Assembly: GCA_023262495.1 (NCBI GenBank)
Contig: JALRAS010000019.1
Location: forward strand, 1 to 32,729
Reading direction: 5' to 3'
Origin: Bacteroidia bacterium
GTDB lineage: Bacteria; Bacteroidota; Bacteroidia; UBA4408
Length of the DNA stretch: 32,729 nucleotides
Each line of letters opens with the position of its first letter. Within the stretch, counting starts at the first letter, position 1. The translations under genes and the position numbers were made by a program. A model generated the notes under the pieces. It saw nothing but the letters and a program-made list of their open reading frames with translations, ran no database searches and was not told the origin of the DNA. This document shows positions 16,731-26,091 of this stretch, piece by piece.

Positions 16731-17450
16731 TTAGTTCCTAGCTTTTGACTTTACAGGGGCAGGAAATCTTTGCTTAAAATCATCCATTGTAATGGCATCG
16801 CTGATTTTAAATTCTCCAATAGCCGTGCGCACTAGTGATGTTAGATAGGCAACATTATTGAGCTTTTTCCCAAAGTCGCGGGCAATAGCTCTAATGTATG
16901 TCCCTTTCGTACAAGTAACGTTAAAGTCGACTAAAATTTTATCCTCTACGCGCTTGATATCAACCACATTGAAACTTTTAATTTCGATTTCGCGAGCCGA
17001 AATCGTTGCTTCCTCTCCCCTTCTTGCTTTTAAGTATGCTCTTTCACCGTCAATTTTTTTTGCAGAAAACAATGGAGCTATCTGACTTTGCTGTCCAATA
17101 AAATCAGAAGCTGTTTTGAAAATCGTATCATTTGAAATATTTCCAATGCTCATTGTTTCAGTAATTGCTGTCTCAAGATCAAAAGAAGGTGTAGTGGCTC
17201 CTATCACAATGGTACCCGAGTATTGTTTATCGAGCCCTTGATAATTGTCTATTTGTTTGGTTAATTTTCCTGTACAAAGAATGAGCAAACCGGTAGCAAG
17301 CGGATCTAAGGTTCCGGCATGACCTATTTTAACATCAACTGATTTTCGGATATAATTTACCACATCAAATGAAGTCCATTTGAAAGGTTTATCAATAAGA
17401 AGAATTGCTCCTTCTTTTAGCGAATCGAATGAGATATCGGATTTAGTCAA
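16731..17450 (-). CDS. truB: tRNA pseudouridine(55) synthase TruB
   Basis: This 239-residue enzyme makes pseudouridine 55 in the T loop of tRNAs. The N-terminal signature LLIDKPFKWTSFDVVNYIRK and the catalytic block KIGHAGTLDPLATGLL, with the nucleophilic Asp49, are intact. So are later motifs GTYIRAIARDFG and FSAKKIDGERAY. At about 240 residues it lacks the C-terminal PUA domain of the E. coli enzyme, as usual in Bacteroidota. The start appears to be TTG at 17450: no ATG is in frame between the uppP stop and the conserved region. It begins four bases after uppP and is the last gene of ftsX-DUF3098-uppP-truB, an order conserved in the phylum. Confidence 0.95.
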   Translation of the reverse strand: MTKSDISFDSLKEGAILLIDKPFKWTSFDVVNYIRKSVDVKIGHAGTLDPLATGLLILCTGKLTKQIDNYQGLDKQYSGTIVIGATTPSFDLETAITETMSIGNISNDTIFKTASDFIGQQSQIAPLFSAKKIDGERAYLKARRGEEATISAREIEIKSFNVVDIKRVEDKILVDFNVTCTKGTYIRAIARDFGKKLNNVAYLTSLVRTAIGEFKISDAITMDDFKQRFPAPVKSKARN

Positions 17451-17454
17451 AACT

Positions 17455-18258
17455 TTATAACATGCCTAGTTGGATACCGAGAAAATGAAGAATTAAAATT
17501 GTAAGTCCAATGGCGATGCGATAGTACCCAAACAACTTAAAACCATATTTAGTAAGGTATCCAATAAAGTATTGTATAGCAAGCACACCAACAAGGAAGG
17601 CAACAACATTACCAAGCAACAGCAGGTGCACCTGAGTGGCTTCGAAGCTTGCTCCACTATCAATATATTTATACAATTTGTAAATGGAGGCGGCAAAGAT
17701 GGTTGGAACCGCTAGAATAAATGAAAATTCTGCCGCTCTTTTGCGTGTTAACTTTTGTGATAATCCACCAATTATAGTTGCTGCAGATCTTGAAACACCT
17801 GGTATCATCGATACGGTTTGAAATAGGCCAATCATGAGTGCTTTCTTATTACTTAATGGTTCTTCTTCGTGTTCCTTTACATCGAACCATTTGTCGACAA
17901 ACAACAGCACAATGCCTCCTAAAACAAGAGAAACAGCAACTGTAATTGCGTTTTCAAGAAATCCATCAATAGACTTTTTGAATAAGAAATAAAATATTGG
18001 GGCAGGAATAAAAGCAATGAGTAGTTGTAAATAAAATTTAAAACTCAAAATAAAATCCTTCCAGTATAGCACCATTACTGATAATATACAACCAAATTGT
18101 ATTGATACCACAAAGAACTTTGTGAACTCTTTTGTTGTATCATCTTGCATAAGCCCCATGATAGAGGAACCTATGATTAGATGACCTGTTGATGAAACAG
18201 GCAAGAATTCAGTAAGACCTTCGATTATGGCGAGGATCAGCGCATGTACAATTGTCAT
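17455..18258 (-). CDS. uppP: Undecaprenyl-diphosphatase UppP (BacA family)
   Basis: This 267-residue membrane enzyme dephosphorylates undecaprenyl diphosphate on the outer face of the inner membrane, recycling the lipid carrier for peptidoglycan and other envelope polymers. Both catalytic signatures are present: [15 protein letters not shown] at residues 13-27 and [13 protein letters not shown] in the middle, with its essential Arg. About eight hydrophobic helices are visible and the length is standard. It follows the DUF3098 gene by 27 bases and precedes truB by four. BacA homologues also confer bacitracin tolerance when overexpressed. Confidence 0.96.
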   Translation of the reverse strand: MTIVHALILAIIEGLTEFLPVSSTGHLIIGSSIMGLMQDDTTKEFTKFFVVSIQFGCILSVMVLYWKDFILSFKFYLQLLIAFIPAPIFYFLFKKSIDGFLENAITVAVSLVLGGIVLLFVDKWFDVKEHEEEPLSNKKALMIGLFQTVSMIPGVSRSAATIIGGLSQKLTRKRAAEFSFILAVPTIFAASIYKLYKYIDSGASFEATQVHLLLLGNVVAFLVGVLAIQYFIGYLTKYGFKLFGYYRIAIGLTILILHFLGIQLGML

Positions 18259-18285
18259 TCTCTATTGCTCGAAATTGAAGGTGGA

Positions 18286-18537
18286 TTAATCTTTGGGTTT
18301 ACGCATAATGGCATACACTTCTATCACAAAACCTAAGAGTATTACAATTGGAGCAACTGTAAGTCTTCTAGTGCTGAATATTTCAGGATCAAATACATTG
18401 GGATCGTCTGAACCTCCGCCTATCATCAATAAATTGCCAATAAGAATGACAACTAGGCCTGCAATCATCATCATGTAGTTCTCTTTTCCGAAAGCAAAAC
18501 CTTCTTTTTTCTTTGTTTCTGTAGCTTTTATAGACAT
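18286..18537 (-). CDS. DUF3098 family small membrane protein
   Basis: This 83-residue protein has a cytoplasmic Lys/Glu-rich N-terminus (KATETKKKEGFAFGKENY), a first helix (about residues 22-40), a loop GGGSDDPNVFDPEIFSTRRLTVAPI, a second helix (about 58-76) and a basic tail. The FGKENY and DPNxFDPEIFSxRR wording matches DUF3098, a Bacteroidota-restricted family of unknown function found between ftsX and uppP. Its position suggests a role near cell division or envelope synthesis (inference). It starts six bases after ftsX ends. Confidence 0.9.
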   Translation of the reverse strand: MSIKATETKKKEGFAFGKENYMMMIAGLVVILIGNLLMIGGGSDDPNVFDPEIFSTRRLTVAPIVILLGFVIEVYAIMRKPKD

Positions 18538-18543
18538 AATTTT

Positions 18544-19425
18544 TTACAATTGATATAAATCGTCTGTTTGAATCTTTAGATATTTTTTTACTGCAAAATA
18601 AGTACTTAAAAACGTTATTCCTACACCGGCAATCATAACCATAGCGAAAAGTTGAATGAATAGCTTAATATCATTCAATCCTATGAGCTCGGGGAAATTA
18701 TTTTGGGCAGTATAAATTAACCCCATCAGCATGGCGATGGTAATGAGTGCACTGTAAAAACCATTCCAAACACTTTTGATAATGAAAGGTCTGCTAATAA
18801 AGGCAGTTGTGGCACCAACAAGCTGCATTGTTCTTATGATAAAACGCTTCGAGTATATGTACAATCTAATGGTATTGTTGATGAGGGCTATAGCAATGAC
18901 GCTAAGCAGCAAACAGAAACTGAGCAACACAATTCCAATTTTTCTTACATTGTCGTTGATTACATTCACGAGAGATTTTTGATAGTAAACCTCTTTTACA
19001 TTGTTGTTTAGCAGTAGTTTTTTTTCGATTGCTTGTAGACTATCAGCATTGGCATATGCGGCATTCAATTTGATATCGAAAGACGAAAGCAAAGGGTTAT
19101 AACCCAAAAATTTTACAAAATCTTCTCCGAGGTCTTTTTTCAGGCTTTCAGCTGCCTGTTCTTTGGTAACGAATGTGGCTTTTTTGACGAATGGTTCCAC
19201 ATCCAATTGTTTTCTCAGAGACATAAATTCTGCATCTCTAATGCTATCTTTGAGGATAATGCTCAGTCCAATATTTTCTTTCACGTAATCTGAAAGTTTT
19301 TTTGCGTTTAAAACAACGAGTCCAAGCAGCCCTAAAACAAAAAGAACTAGAGATAGACTAACAATGGTCGAAAAAAAAGAAGACCTTATTTTTCGATGAG
19401 AATATTTTTCGTTTTTGTCGTTCAT
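18544..19425 (-). CDS. ftsX: Cell division protein FtsX (permease-like)
   Basis: This 293-residue protein has the FtsX layout: a basic cytoplasmic N-terminus (DKNEKYSHRKIRSSFFS), a first helix (about residues 18-40) and a periplasmic domain to about residue 165. Three more helices follow in the C-terminal half, around RFIIRTMQLVGATTAFI. With the ATPase FtsE, encoded elsewhere, FtsX forms an ABC-like complex that couples septal constriction to periplasmic peptidoglycan hydrolases. The length is typical. It is the first gene of its operon, and its promoter lies only 11 bases before the ATG, so the 5' leader must be very short. Confidence 0.94.
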   Translation of the reverse strand: MNDKNEKYSHRKIRSSFFSTIVSLSLVLFVLGLLGLVVLNAKKLSDYVKENIGLSIILKDSIRDAEFMSLRKQLDVEPFVKKATFVTKEQAAESLKKDLGEDFVKFLGYNPLLSSFDIKLNAAYANADSLQAIEKKLLLNNNVKEVYYQKSLVNVINDNVRKIGIVLLSFCLLLSVIAIALINNTIRLYIYSKRFIIRTMQLVGATTAFISRPFIIKSVWNGFYSALITIAMLMGLIYTAQNNFPELIGLNDIKLFIQLFAMVMIAGVGITFLSTYFAVKKYLKIQTDDLYQL

Positions 19426-19436
19426 TACAAGAATTG

Positions 19437-19465
19437 CAAAAGTAATTTATTTTTCTAAAAAACAA
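19437..19465 (-). promoter_or_regulatory. Promoter of ftsX operon
   Basis: On the minus strand, TTG (19463-19465) precedes TACTTTTG (19437-19444) by 18 bases, an excellent Bacteroidota promoter. The ATG follows the -7 box after only 11 bases. Confidence 0.8.
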
Positions 19466-19614
19466 CAATAAATTCTACCAATCTCGATGTTTACTCCTAG
19501 TTTAAAAGTTGGGGTTTGTTCCTTTTAGCAGCATCAAATTGTTTTATTAAAATTAGTTGCCATCAATTATACATCTTGTTGAATTGGAGGCATGCACATG
19601 TTGCTTGCTGATTA

Positions 19615-19648
19615 TTTGGGGCAAATTTGGGTTAAAAGATTACTTTTG
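19615..19648 (+). promoter_or_regulatory. Promoter of leuS
   Basis: TTTG (19615-19618) and TACTTTTG (19641-19648) are separated by 22 bases and match the Bacteroidota -33/-7 pattern. The leuS ATG follows 20 bases after the -7 box. It faces the ftsX promoter across the 243-base divergent interval, where I saw no gene. Confidence 0.75.
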
Positions 19649-19668
19649 CGCAGCAAAAATTTATTCGA

Positions 19669-22536
19669 ATGGAATATGACTTTCTTGCCATAGAGCAAAA
19701 GTGGCAATCATACTGGGCAAAAAATAAATCATTTATAACAACAAACGCCTCAGAAAAACCAAAGTATTACATCTTAGATATGTTTCCCTATCCGAGTGGC
19801 GCAGGTCTTCATGTAGGCCATCCACTCGGATATATTGCCTCAGATATTGTTGCACGATATAAACGCCACAAGGGTTTTAACGTATTGCATCCTATGGGCT
19901 ACGATTCATTTGGGCTTCCTGCCGAGCAATATGCCATTCAAACGGGTCAACATCCCGAAGTAACCACCAAAGTTAACATTGCTCGTTACCGTGAGCAGCT
20001 TGATAAAATAGGCTTTTCCTTTGATTGGGAAAGGGAGGTTAGAACATCAGATGCATCTTATTATAAATGGACTCAGTGGATTTTCATACAGCTATTTAAT
20101 TCATGGTACAATCCTGAAACAAATAAGGCTGAACCCATTTCTACGCTAATCCCCAAATTGTCGGGCTTTCATGATTTAACCGAGCAGGAGCAGGCAGCAT
20201 TGCTACTGAATTACCGCCTTGCCTATTTGAGCGATACTGTGGTAAATTGGTGTCCAAAATTGGGCACTGTGCTTGCCAATGAAGAAGTAAAAGATGGCTT
20301 GAGTGAGCGTGGTGGTTTTCCTGTTGAAAAGAAACTCATGAAACAATGGAGCTTGAGAATTACTGCCTACGCAGAACGACTTTTAAATGATTTAGATACG
20401 ATTGATTGGTCGGAAAGCATTAAAGAAGCACAGCGTAATTGGATTGGAAAATCTGAAGGATCTTCTCTTTTTTTTAAACTTGAAAAAAATGATGATCAAA
20501 TTGAGGTATTTACCACTAGACCTGATACCATATTTGGAGTTTCATTTGTAACCCTAGCTCCGGAGCATGAATTGGTTTCAAAGATCACCACTGCTGACCA
20601 CAAGGCTGCGGTTGATGAATATTGTCAGTCAGCAAAAAATCGAAGTGAAAGAGAGCGCATGGCCGAGGTAAAACATATCAGCGGAGTATTTACGGGCGCT
20701 TATGTTCTTCATCCCTTTACCGGAAAAAAAATACCTGTATGGGTTGGTGATTATGTACTTTCAGGTTACGGAACCGGAGCTGTAATGGCTGTTCCAGCTC
20801 ACGACTCAAGAGACTTTGCCTTTGCCAAATATTTTGAAAATGCGCTTATTGAACAAAGCGGTGAAAATCCTATCAAAATTGTAATTAAAAGCATTGAAGA
20901 TAGACATGAGGGTGTTCATACTGATGGTATAGCTATACAAACATCCTACGATGCCAAAGATGGCGTTTGCATCAATTCAGACTTTTTAACTGGATTAGAA
21001 GTTAAAGAGGCCATTAAGAAATCGATAGCTGTGATTGAGGAAAGAGGTTTAGGTAAAGGTAAAATAAATTACAGATTGCGTGATGCCATTTTTGGTCGTC
21101 AGCGTTATTGGGGTGAGCCTATACCGGTTTACTATAAAGATGGTATTGCCTGTGCCCTTAATGAAGACGAGCTGCCATTGATTTTACCTGAAATTGATAA
21201 ATATCTGCCAACAGAAAATGGCGAACCACCCCTTGCCCGAGCTTCCGACAAATGGAAGAAAGATGGAAAGTATGACTATGAGCACAGCACTATGCCGGGA
21301 TGGGCAGGATCATCATGGTACTTTTTGAGATACATGGATGTGCACAATCATCATAACTTTGTAGGGAAAGATGCTGTAAACTATTGGCAACAGATAGACC
21401 TTTATATAGGCGGTGCAGAGCATGCTACCGGGCATTTATTGTATGTACGTTTTTGGACTAAATTTTTATACGACATAGGCCTCATCCCTATGCAAGAACC
21501 AGCCAAGAAATTGATCAATCAAGGAATGATTCAGGGACAAAGCAGCTTTGTATATCGTGCAGGATCTGGCAATCAGTTTTTTTCATACAATTTAATCAAA
21601 GATCAGTTTGATAAAATTTCTCTTGATGAACTAGAAAAGCTTGCCAACGAACCGAATGCCAAAGCAAACATCATTGAGCTTTGGAAAAAATCATCGTATC
21701 ATCAATATGGTAAAGTTACCCCCTTGCATGTTGATGTTAATATCGTTGATAATCAAGTATTAGACATTGAGGCTTTCAGACAATGGCGGTCAGAATATAA
21801 CAATGCCACATTTGTGCTTGAAGAGGGTAAATATATTTGTGGCACCGAAGTAGAAAAAATGTCGAAATCCAAGTGGAATGTTGTTTCACCGGATGACATG
21901 ATAAGTAAATATGGCGCTGACTGTTTGCGTCTGTACGAAATGTTTCTTGGGCCACTTGAGTTGAGCAAGCCATGGAATACGAATGGAATTACTGGCGTTT
22001 CAAATTTCATGCGAAAATTATGGCGGTTGTACCATCAAGGAGATCAATTTACTGTGAGTGATGCTGCGGCCGAAAAAGCTGAGTTGAAGATTTTACATAG
22101 GACTATTAAAAAGATAACTTATGATATTGAACATTTTTCATTCAATACCTCAGTGAGTAATTTTATGATTTGTGTGAATGAGCTCACCGAATTAAAATGC
22201 AACAAAAGAGAAATTCTAGAACCATTAGCAATTCTTATTTCTCCTTATGCCCCGCATATTGCCGAGGAATTGTGGCATAGGTTAGGCCATCAAGAGAGTA
22301 TTACCTATGCTCGATATCCACTATGCAATGAGGAATATTTGGTTGAAAACAGTTTTCAGTACCCAATTTCAGTGAATGGCAAAACCAAGTTCACACAAGA
22401 ATTTGATTTGGCAATGAGTAAGGAGGATATTGAGCAAGCTGCCATGCAATTAGCATCTGTTCAAAAATTACTTGATGGAAAAACACCTAAAAAAGTGATT
22501 GTGGTTCATGGTAAAATCGTGAACATTGTAATTTAA
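19669..22536 (+). CDS. leuS: Leucine--tRNA ligase
   Basis: This 955-residue class I aminoacyl-tRNA synthetase attaches leucine to tRNA-Leu in the cytoplasm. The HIGH motif appears as HVGH (residues 48-51) within [19 protein letters not shown]. The CP1 editing domain carries the expected [21 protein letters not shown]. The KMSKS loop ([16 protein letters not shown]) is near residue 730. An anticodon-binding helical domain and a short C-terminal domain follow. The length is normal for Bacteroidota, which have insertions relative to the 860-residue E. coli enzyme. It stands alone, divergent from ftsX and convergent with the CotH gene. A weak hairpin (AACCTA/TAGGTT, 22564-22585) may serve as its terminator. 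Confidence 0.98.
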   Translation: MEYDFLAIEQKWQSYWAKNKSFITTNASEKPKYYILDMFPYPSGAGLHVGHPLGYIASDIVARYKRHKGFNVLHPMGYDSFGLPAEQYAIQTGQHPEVTTKVNIARYREQLDKIGFSFDWEREVRTSDASYYKWTQWIFIQLFNSWYNPETNKAEPISTLIPKLSGFHDLTEQEQAALLLNYRLAYLSDTVVNWCPKLGTVLANEEVKDGLSERGGFPVEKKLMKQWSLRITAYAERLLNDLDTIDWSESIKEAQRNWIGKSEGSSLFFKLEKNDDQIEVFTTRPDTIFGVSFVTLAPEHELVSKITTADHKAAVDEYCQSAKNRSERERMAEVKHISGVFTGAYVLHPFTGKKIPVWVGDYVLSGYGTGAVMAVPAHDSRDFAFAKYFENALIEQSGENPIKIVIKSIEDRHEGVHTDGIAIQTSYDAKDGVCINSDFLTGLEVKEAIKKSIAVIEERGLGKGKINYRLRDAIFGRQRYWGEPIPVYYKDGIACALNEDELPLILPEIDKYLPTENGEPPLARASDKWKKDGKYDYEHSTMPGWAGSSWYFLRYMDVHNHHNFVGKDAVNYWQQIDLYIGGAEHATGHLLYVRFWTKFLYDIGLIPMQEPAKKLINQGMIQGQSSFVYRAGSGNQFFSYNLIKDQFDKISLDELEKLANEPNAKANIIELWKKSSYHQYGKVTPLHVDVNIVDNQVLDIEAFRQWRSEYNNATFVLEEGKYICGTEVEKMSKSKWNVVSPDDMISKYGADCLRLYEMFLGPLELSKPWNTNGITGVSNFMRKLWRLYHQGDQFTVSDAAAEKAELKILHRTIKKITYDIEHFSFNTSVSNFMICVNELTELKCNKREILEPLAILISPYAPHIAEELWHRLGHQESITYARYPLCNEEYLVENSFQYPISVNGKTKFTQEFDLAMSKEDIEQAAMQLASVQKLLDGKTPKKVIVVHGKIVNIVI

Positions 22537-22580
22537 CATACAATTGCCTCAAACAATACACACAACCTACTAAATTAACT

Positions 22581-22612
22581 AGGTTTTACTTCAGCAAGGT
22601 TTTACTTCAGTA
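22581..22612. repeat. 16-bp tandem duplication across the stop codon of the CotH gene
   Basis: Two adjacent units, AGGTTTTACTTCAGCA (22581-22596) and AGGTTTTACTTCAGTA (22597-22612), differ at one base. The second unit contains the stop codon of the minus-strand CotH gene; the first lies in its 3' flank. Confidence 0.9.
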
Positions 22613-25600
22613 AGGTGACGGTTCCTCGTATATTTTTTGCTTCACCGTCAATTTTTGTGTAGCTGAACTCATAATAATACACTGACTGTGGTAAAGACAC
22701 TCCATTTTGGGTTCCATCCCATTTAAAGTTAAGGTTATCATTTGCATATAACAAAGCCCCCCAACGATCGTAAATTTTGATTGCTCCATCTTTAACTGAC
22801 TCTGAATAGGCGGCAGTGAAAAAATCGTTTAACCCATCAGCATTTGGGGTAAAGGATGAAGGAATGTATACCACGGGTACCACAATGTCTTTGGCCTTAA
22901 AATGGGCTACAATAGTATCATTTTGTGTGACAATACAAGTTGTTTTTTCGCTCAAACTATCGGGTAGCATTAAGTGATGATTCATTTTCCAATGGCTAAA
23001 ATTATATGCCGGGTCAGCTGATGCAGCTAAATTGATCGTGCTGTTTAAATAAACGCTATCAACATATGGGAAATGATTCACATTTAAGAAATTGAACTCT
23101 ACTGTTCCACTATTCTCGGGTTCTACCAATACCGTTAAATTAATTTTATTTATGGGCTCAAATATGGCAATAATGGTATCTGTTGCACTCATACTGAAGT
23201 TTACATCAGGAACCAACTTGCTTGGTATTAAATCATGATGTTTTGTTAGATACTTAACAAACTTATAGCCAAAATTAGGCGCTGCAGAAAGTGCAAACGG
23301 ATCATTGAGCAGCTGTGTAGTTGTTTGTGGGTTTGGGTTAATACCAACACCATTAACAGCGAGGGTTCCTCCTTCGAGTGGTAAAACACCTAGGGTTAAG
23401 GTATACACCGGAATGATGGCAAATACAGCAATAACGGTATCTGTAGCTGTAATATTGAAAAATACATTAGCAGAACTATCGTTTGGTGCCAACACATGGT
23501 TATTAATTAAATAGTGCACAAAATAATATCCCGGAGCCGGAACTGCACCCAAATTAATTGGAGTATTATCGTTGTAGGTATTAGTAATGGGTAAACTAGG
23601 AGGTGTGCTACCGTTGATAGATACGGTTCCGCCTATATTGGGTTGTGCAATGATTGTGAGCTGATGGACAATATCAGGAACAAAATGAGCAATGATTGTA
23701 TCGGTTCCGGTTATTGGATAAGTAATTGTACTAAGCAGTGTATCGTTTCCTAAATTGGCATTTTTGATTTCCCAATGAGAGAAGTTAAAGCCAGGTTCTG
23801 CTATTGCTGTAAGCGTTGCCGATACATCACCAAAGTAGCTGGTAGTATTGGGATACGTTTGCATAATATTAGTATCCCACTTCACTTTACCTGAGGCCAC
23901 TGGCGTTACATCAACCATGATACCATAAGGACCAACCACATCATAGCAATCAATAATACCTTGCGTAATAACTGAACACCTTCCAAGAATTTGATTTCTC
24001 ATCAATTGCACATTGTTTTGCCAAGTGGCAACATTACCACCCCATCTGGCAATTTGTCCTGGCATTTCGGGTGCAATATTGGCAATCATACTATCGAGAA
24101 AAGCGAGGGCATAATCGCAACTAAAATATGACTGTGTCAACTGGGCATATCTATTAACGAAAAGTGATTTAAAGCCGGGATTTTCCATGAGAGCATTGAA
24201 GATATCAAAGTGGCCCATATTTGGACCAGCATTGGTAAAACTGTTGCTCAATCCACATGGGTCGGCATTGTAGGTGGTAGTGGGCCAGCCGGAATAATTT
24301 TGACCAAGATTAAAAGTATTGTCCATATCCCAATTCACGTATCTCCACTTTACATTTGGAGTACCGTTGCCTCTCCACCACATGCTGTTCCAATTAACCC
24401 AATCAGAGTTTACCGACCAGGTGTTGATAATCATATAGTCGATTACACTTTGAACGTCAATTCTGTTAGCGGCACTATTGTAGTTGGCTTGATTGGCCAT
24501 ACTGTTATTGGTAATAAAATTATACAAATCATTCCAATCGGCTGCACTCCCGTATCTTACTGTTAACCCACCCCAATAGCTGAGCCAATCTAGATCTTCT
24601 TCTTCTTGACCATAGTAGTATTCCGTGTAGTCGGGGTCCATATGTTTCTCTCTCAATTCATACACACCCCAATACTGTCCGTTTATGTATACAATACAGT
24701 TTGCGTTTGTTCTAGAGTCGAGAGCTAATCCGGCTCTTTGGCTGAGAGATTGAATAAATGCATCGCGGATATGACAGCTAGGTCCACCAAAGCCTGTATA
24801 GTTATCACTTGCTGCGGCTTTAATGATTAATCGTTGATAATTTTGTCGTGTTTTACTTTCAAAAATTTGATAATCAAACTCATCTTCATAACCATATTCA
24901 TCTCTTACCACATAGTCGATTCCTTTTTGACCATAAGCCCAAGAGTCGTTACCATGCTTGTCAGATTCACCGTAGCCTTCAAATTGAAAGGCACCTGTTT
25001 TGTCAAAATATTCGAAACTAGAAGGAAGGCGAAATCCGCCCCAACTATTAAATAAAGAGTTGAAGTTACCGCCTAATGACACCACAGGTAGCGTGTGTGG
25101 AGCGCCAATAAAGTATGTGTTTGTTTCTATAAAACCAGGAAGCACTCCTGCGCTAGAACTGTAGCATCTGGCCCTAATTAAGGTATGCTGAGCAATATTA
25201 ATAGGCCCAGTATAGGCGGTAGATGTTGGGAGTGGGTCACTTCCGTCAGTTGTATATCTTATGGTACAGGTTGGGTCGGTTGTAGAAATTATTAGCGATT
25301 GAGATCCACCGTAAAATCCGGGTCCTATGCTGAATAGCGGTTTGGGTGCGTATGAGTTGAATGCGCCTGTGTTAGCAGCGTTGGGTGTAGGAATATTGAA
25401 AACTCCCCAAGTGGCACCACCATTGGTAGTTCGTCCGTTAGAGTGGTCGAGTTGGTTGGGTCTAATAGTAAGAGAATCGATAATGGTACCGGTTGGATCT
25501 GTAAACACAACTTCCTCTGATGAATTTTGAGTTAGCTTAAAATTGGTGTGGCTGAATCCGGCATTAACAACATTTCTTTTGGAGGCAAAAAACAAACGAA

Positions 25601-25868
25601 AGCCACCCGGGGGTATTACACCAGAGGGGATGGGCCATTTGGTTGGATTGTTTTTACTATCGCTAAGATAATATCCTGTTAAATCAACAGCTGTTGCCCC
25701 TGCATTGTATAGCTCAATCCAATCTTCGTACTCGTTGTAATTATCAAGAATGGTATTTTGATTCGCACAAGAAAACTCGTTAATTACCACCTGGGCTTGA
25801 ATTGCAAGGCCTGATAGCAACAACATTGAAAGCGAAAAAAATATTTTGAGAGAAAAATGTGATTTCAT
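22602..25868 (-). CDS. CotH-kinase / lamin-tail domain protein with T9SS type B sorting domain
   Basis: This 1088-residue secreted protein has, in order: a signal peptide (1-25); a lamin-tail domain (INEFSCAN...EDWIELYNAG, about 27-135); and a chitobiase/hexosaminidase C-terminal-like beta domain (YTTDGSDPLPTSTAYTGPI, about 185-245). A CotH domain follows (about 255-600; YINGQYWGVYELREKHMD and the metal-binding WDMDNTFN). Four divergent InlB-B-type repeats of about 85 residues come next (about 645-1000; each ends in DTIIAHF or DTVIAVF). It ends with a gliding-motility-type sorting domain (IPSSFTPNADGLNDFF...IYDRWGALLY). CotH proteins are atypical kinases related to Fam20C, and spore CotH phosphorylates coat proteins. 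A surface or extracellular kinase is inferred here; the substrate is unknown. The gene is monocistronic and convergent with leuS. Confidence 0.9.
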   Translation of the reverse strand: MKSHFSLKIFFSLSMLLLSGLAIQAQVVINEFSCANQNTILDNYNEYEDWIELYNAGATAVDLTGYYLSDSKNNPTKWPIPSGVIPPGGFRLFFASKRNVVNAGFSHTNFKLTQNSSEEVVFTDPTGTIIDSLTIRPNQLDHSNGRTTNGGATWGVFNIPTPNAANTGAFNSYAPKPLFSIGPGFYGGSQSLIISTTDPTCTIRYTTDGSDPLPTSTAYTGPINIAQHTLIRARCYSSSAGVLPGFIETNTYFIGAPHTLPVVSLGGNFNSLFNSWGGFRLPSSFEYFDKTGAFQFEGYGESDKHGNDSWAYGQKGIDYVVRDEYGYEDEFDYQIFESKTRQNYQRLIIKAAASDNYTGFGGPSCHIRDAFIQSLSQRAGLALDSRTNANCIVYINGQYWGVYELREKHMDPDYTEYYYGQEEEDLDWLSYWGGLTVRYGSAADWNDLYNFITNNSMANQANYNSAANRIDVQSVIDYMIINTWSVNSDWVNWNSMWWRGNGTPNVKWRYVNWDMDNTFNLGQNYSGWPTTTYNADPCGLSNSFTNAGPNMGHFDIFNALMENPGFKSLFVNRYAQLTQSYFSCDYALAFLDSMIANIAPEMPGQIARWGGNVATWQNNVQLMRNQILGRCSVITQGIIDCYDVVGPYGIMVDVTPVASGKVKWDTNIMQTYPNTTSYFGDVSATLTAIAEPGFNFSHWEIKNANLGNDTLLSTITYPITGTDTIIAHFVPDIVHQLTIIAQPNIGGTVSINGSTPPSLPITNTYNDNTPINLGAVPAPGYYFVHYLINNHVLAPNDSSANVFFNITATDTVIAVFAIIPVYTLTLGVLPLEGGTLAVNGVGINPNPQTTTQLLNDPFALSAAPNFGYKFVKYLTKHHDLIPSKLVPDVNFSMSATDTIIAIFEPINKINLTVLVEPENSGTVEFNFLNVNHFPYVDSVYLNSTINLAASADPAYNFSHWKMNHHLMLPDSLSEKTTCIVTQNDTIVAHFKAKDIVVPVVYIPSSFTPNADGLNDFFTAAYSESVKDGAIKIYDRWGALLYANDNLNFKWDGTQNGVSLPQSVYYYEFSYTKIDGEAKNIRGTVTLLK

Positions 25869-26069
25869 TAAAAAAACTTTGTTACGAATGTATTAAAAAA
25901 AATCAATACCGGCATACTTTTCTGAACGAAAATGTAAGTATTTATTAACCTCATACGCATCTGAAACATAAAACGTTAGGCATAACAATGAAATGCGCCA
26001 ACCTAAATAGGATTTTAATAGATATTTACAAAATCCATCATTATTCACTTGGCGAAAAGAAAAGTTGAT

Positions 26070-26091
26070 AAGCAGCTATTAAGCAGCTACA
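26070..26091. repeat. 11-bp imperfect tandem repeat at the desaturase stop codon
   Basis: AAGCAGCTATT (26070-26080) is followed directly by AAGCAGCTACA (26081-26091); nine of eleven bases agree. The desaturase TAA (complement of 26079-26081) lies at the junction. The rest of 25869-26069, between the CotH and desaturase genes, shows no gene. Confidence 0.8.

Noticed and set aside
22564-22585. Strong terminator between leuS and the CotH gene
   Set aside because: Only a six-base stem (AACCTA/TAGGTT) with a short TTTTA tail is present; I mention it as a weak possibility but not as a feature.
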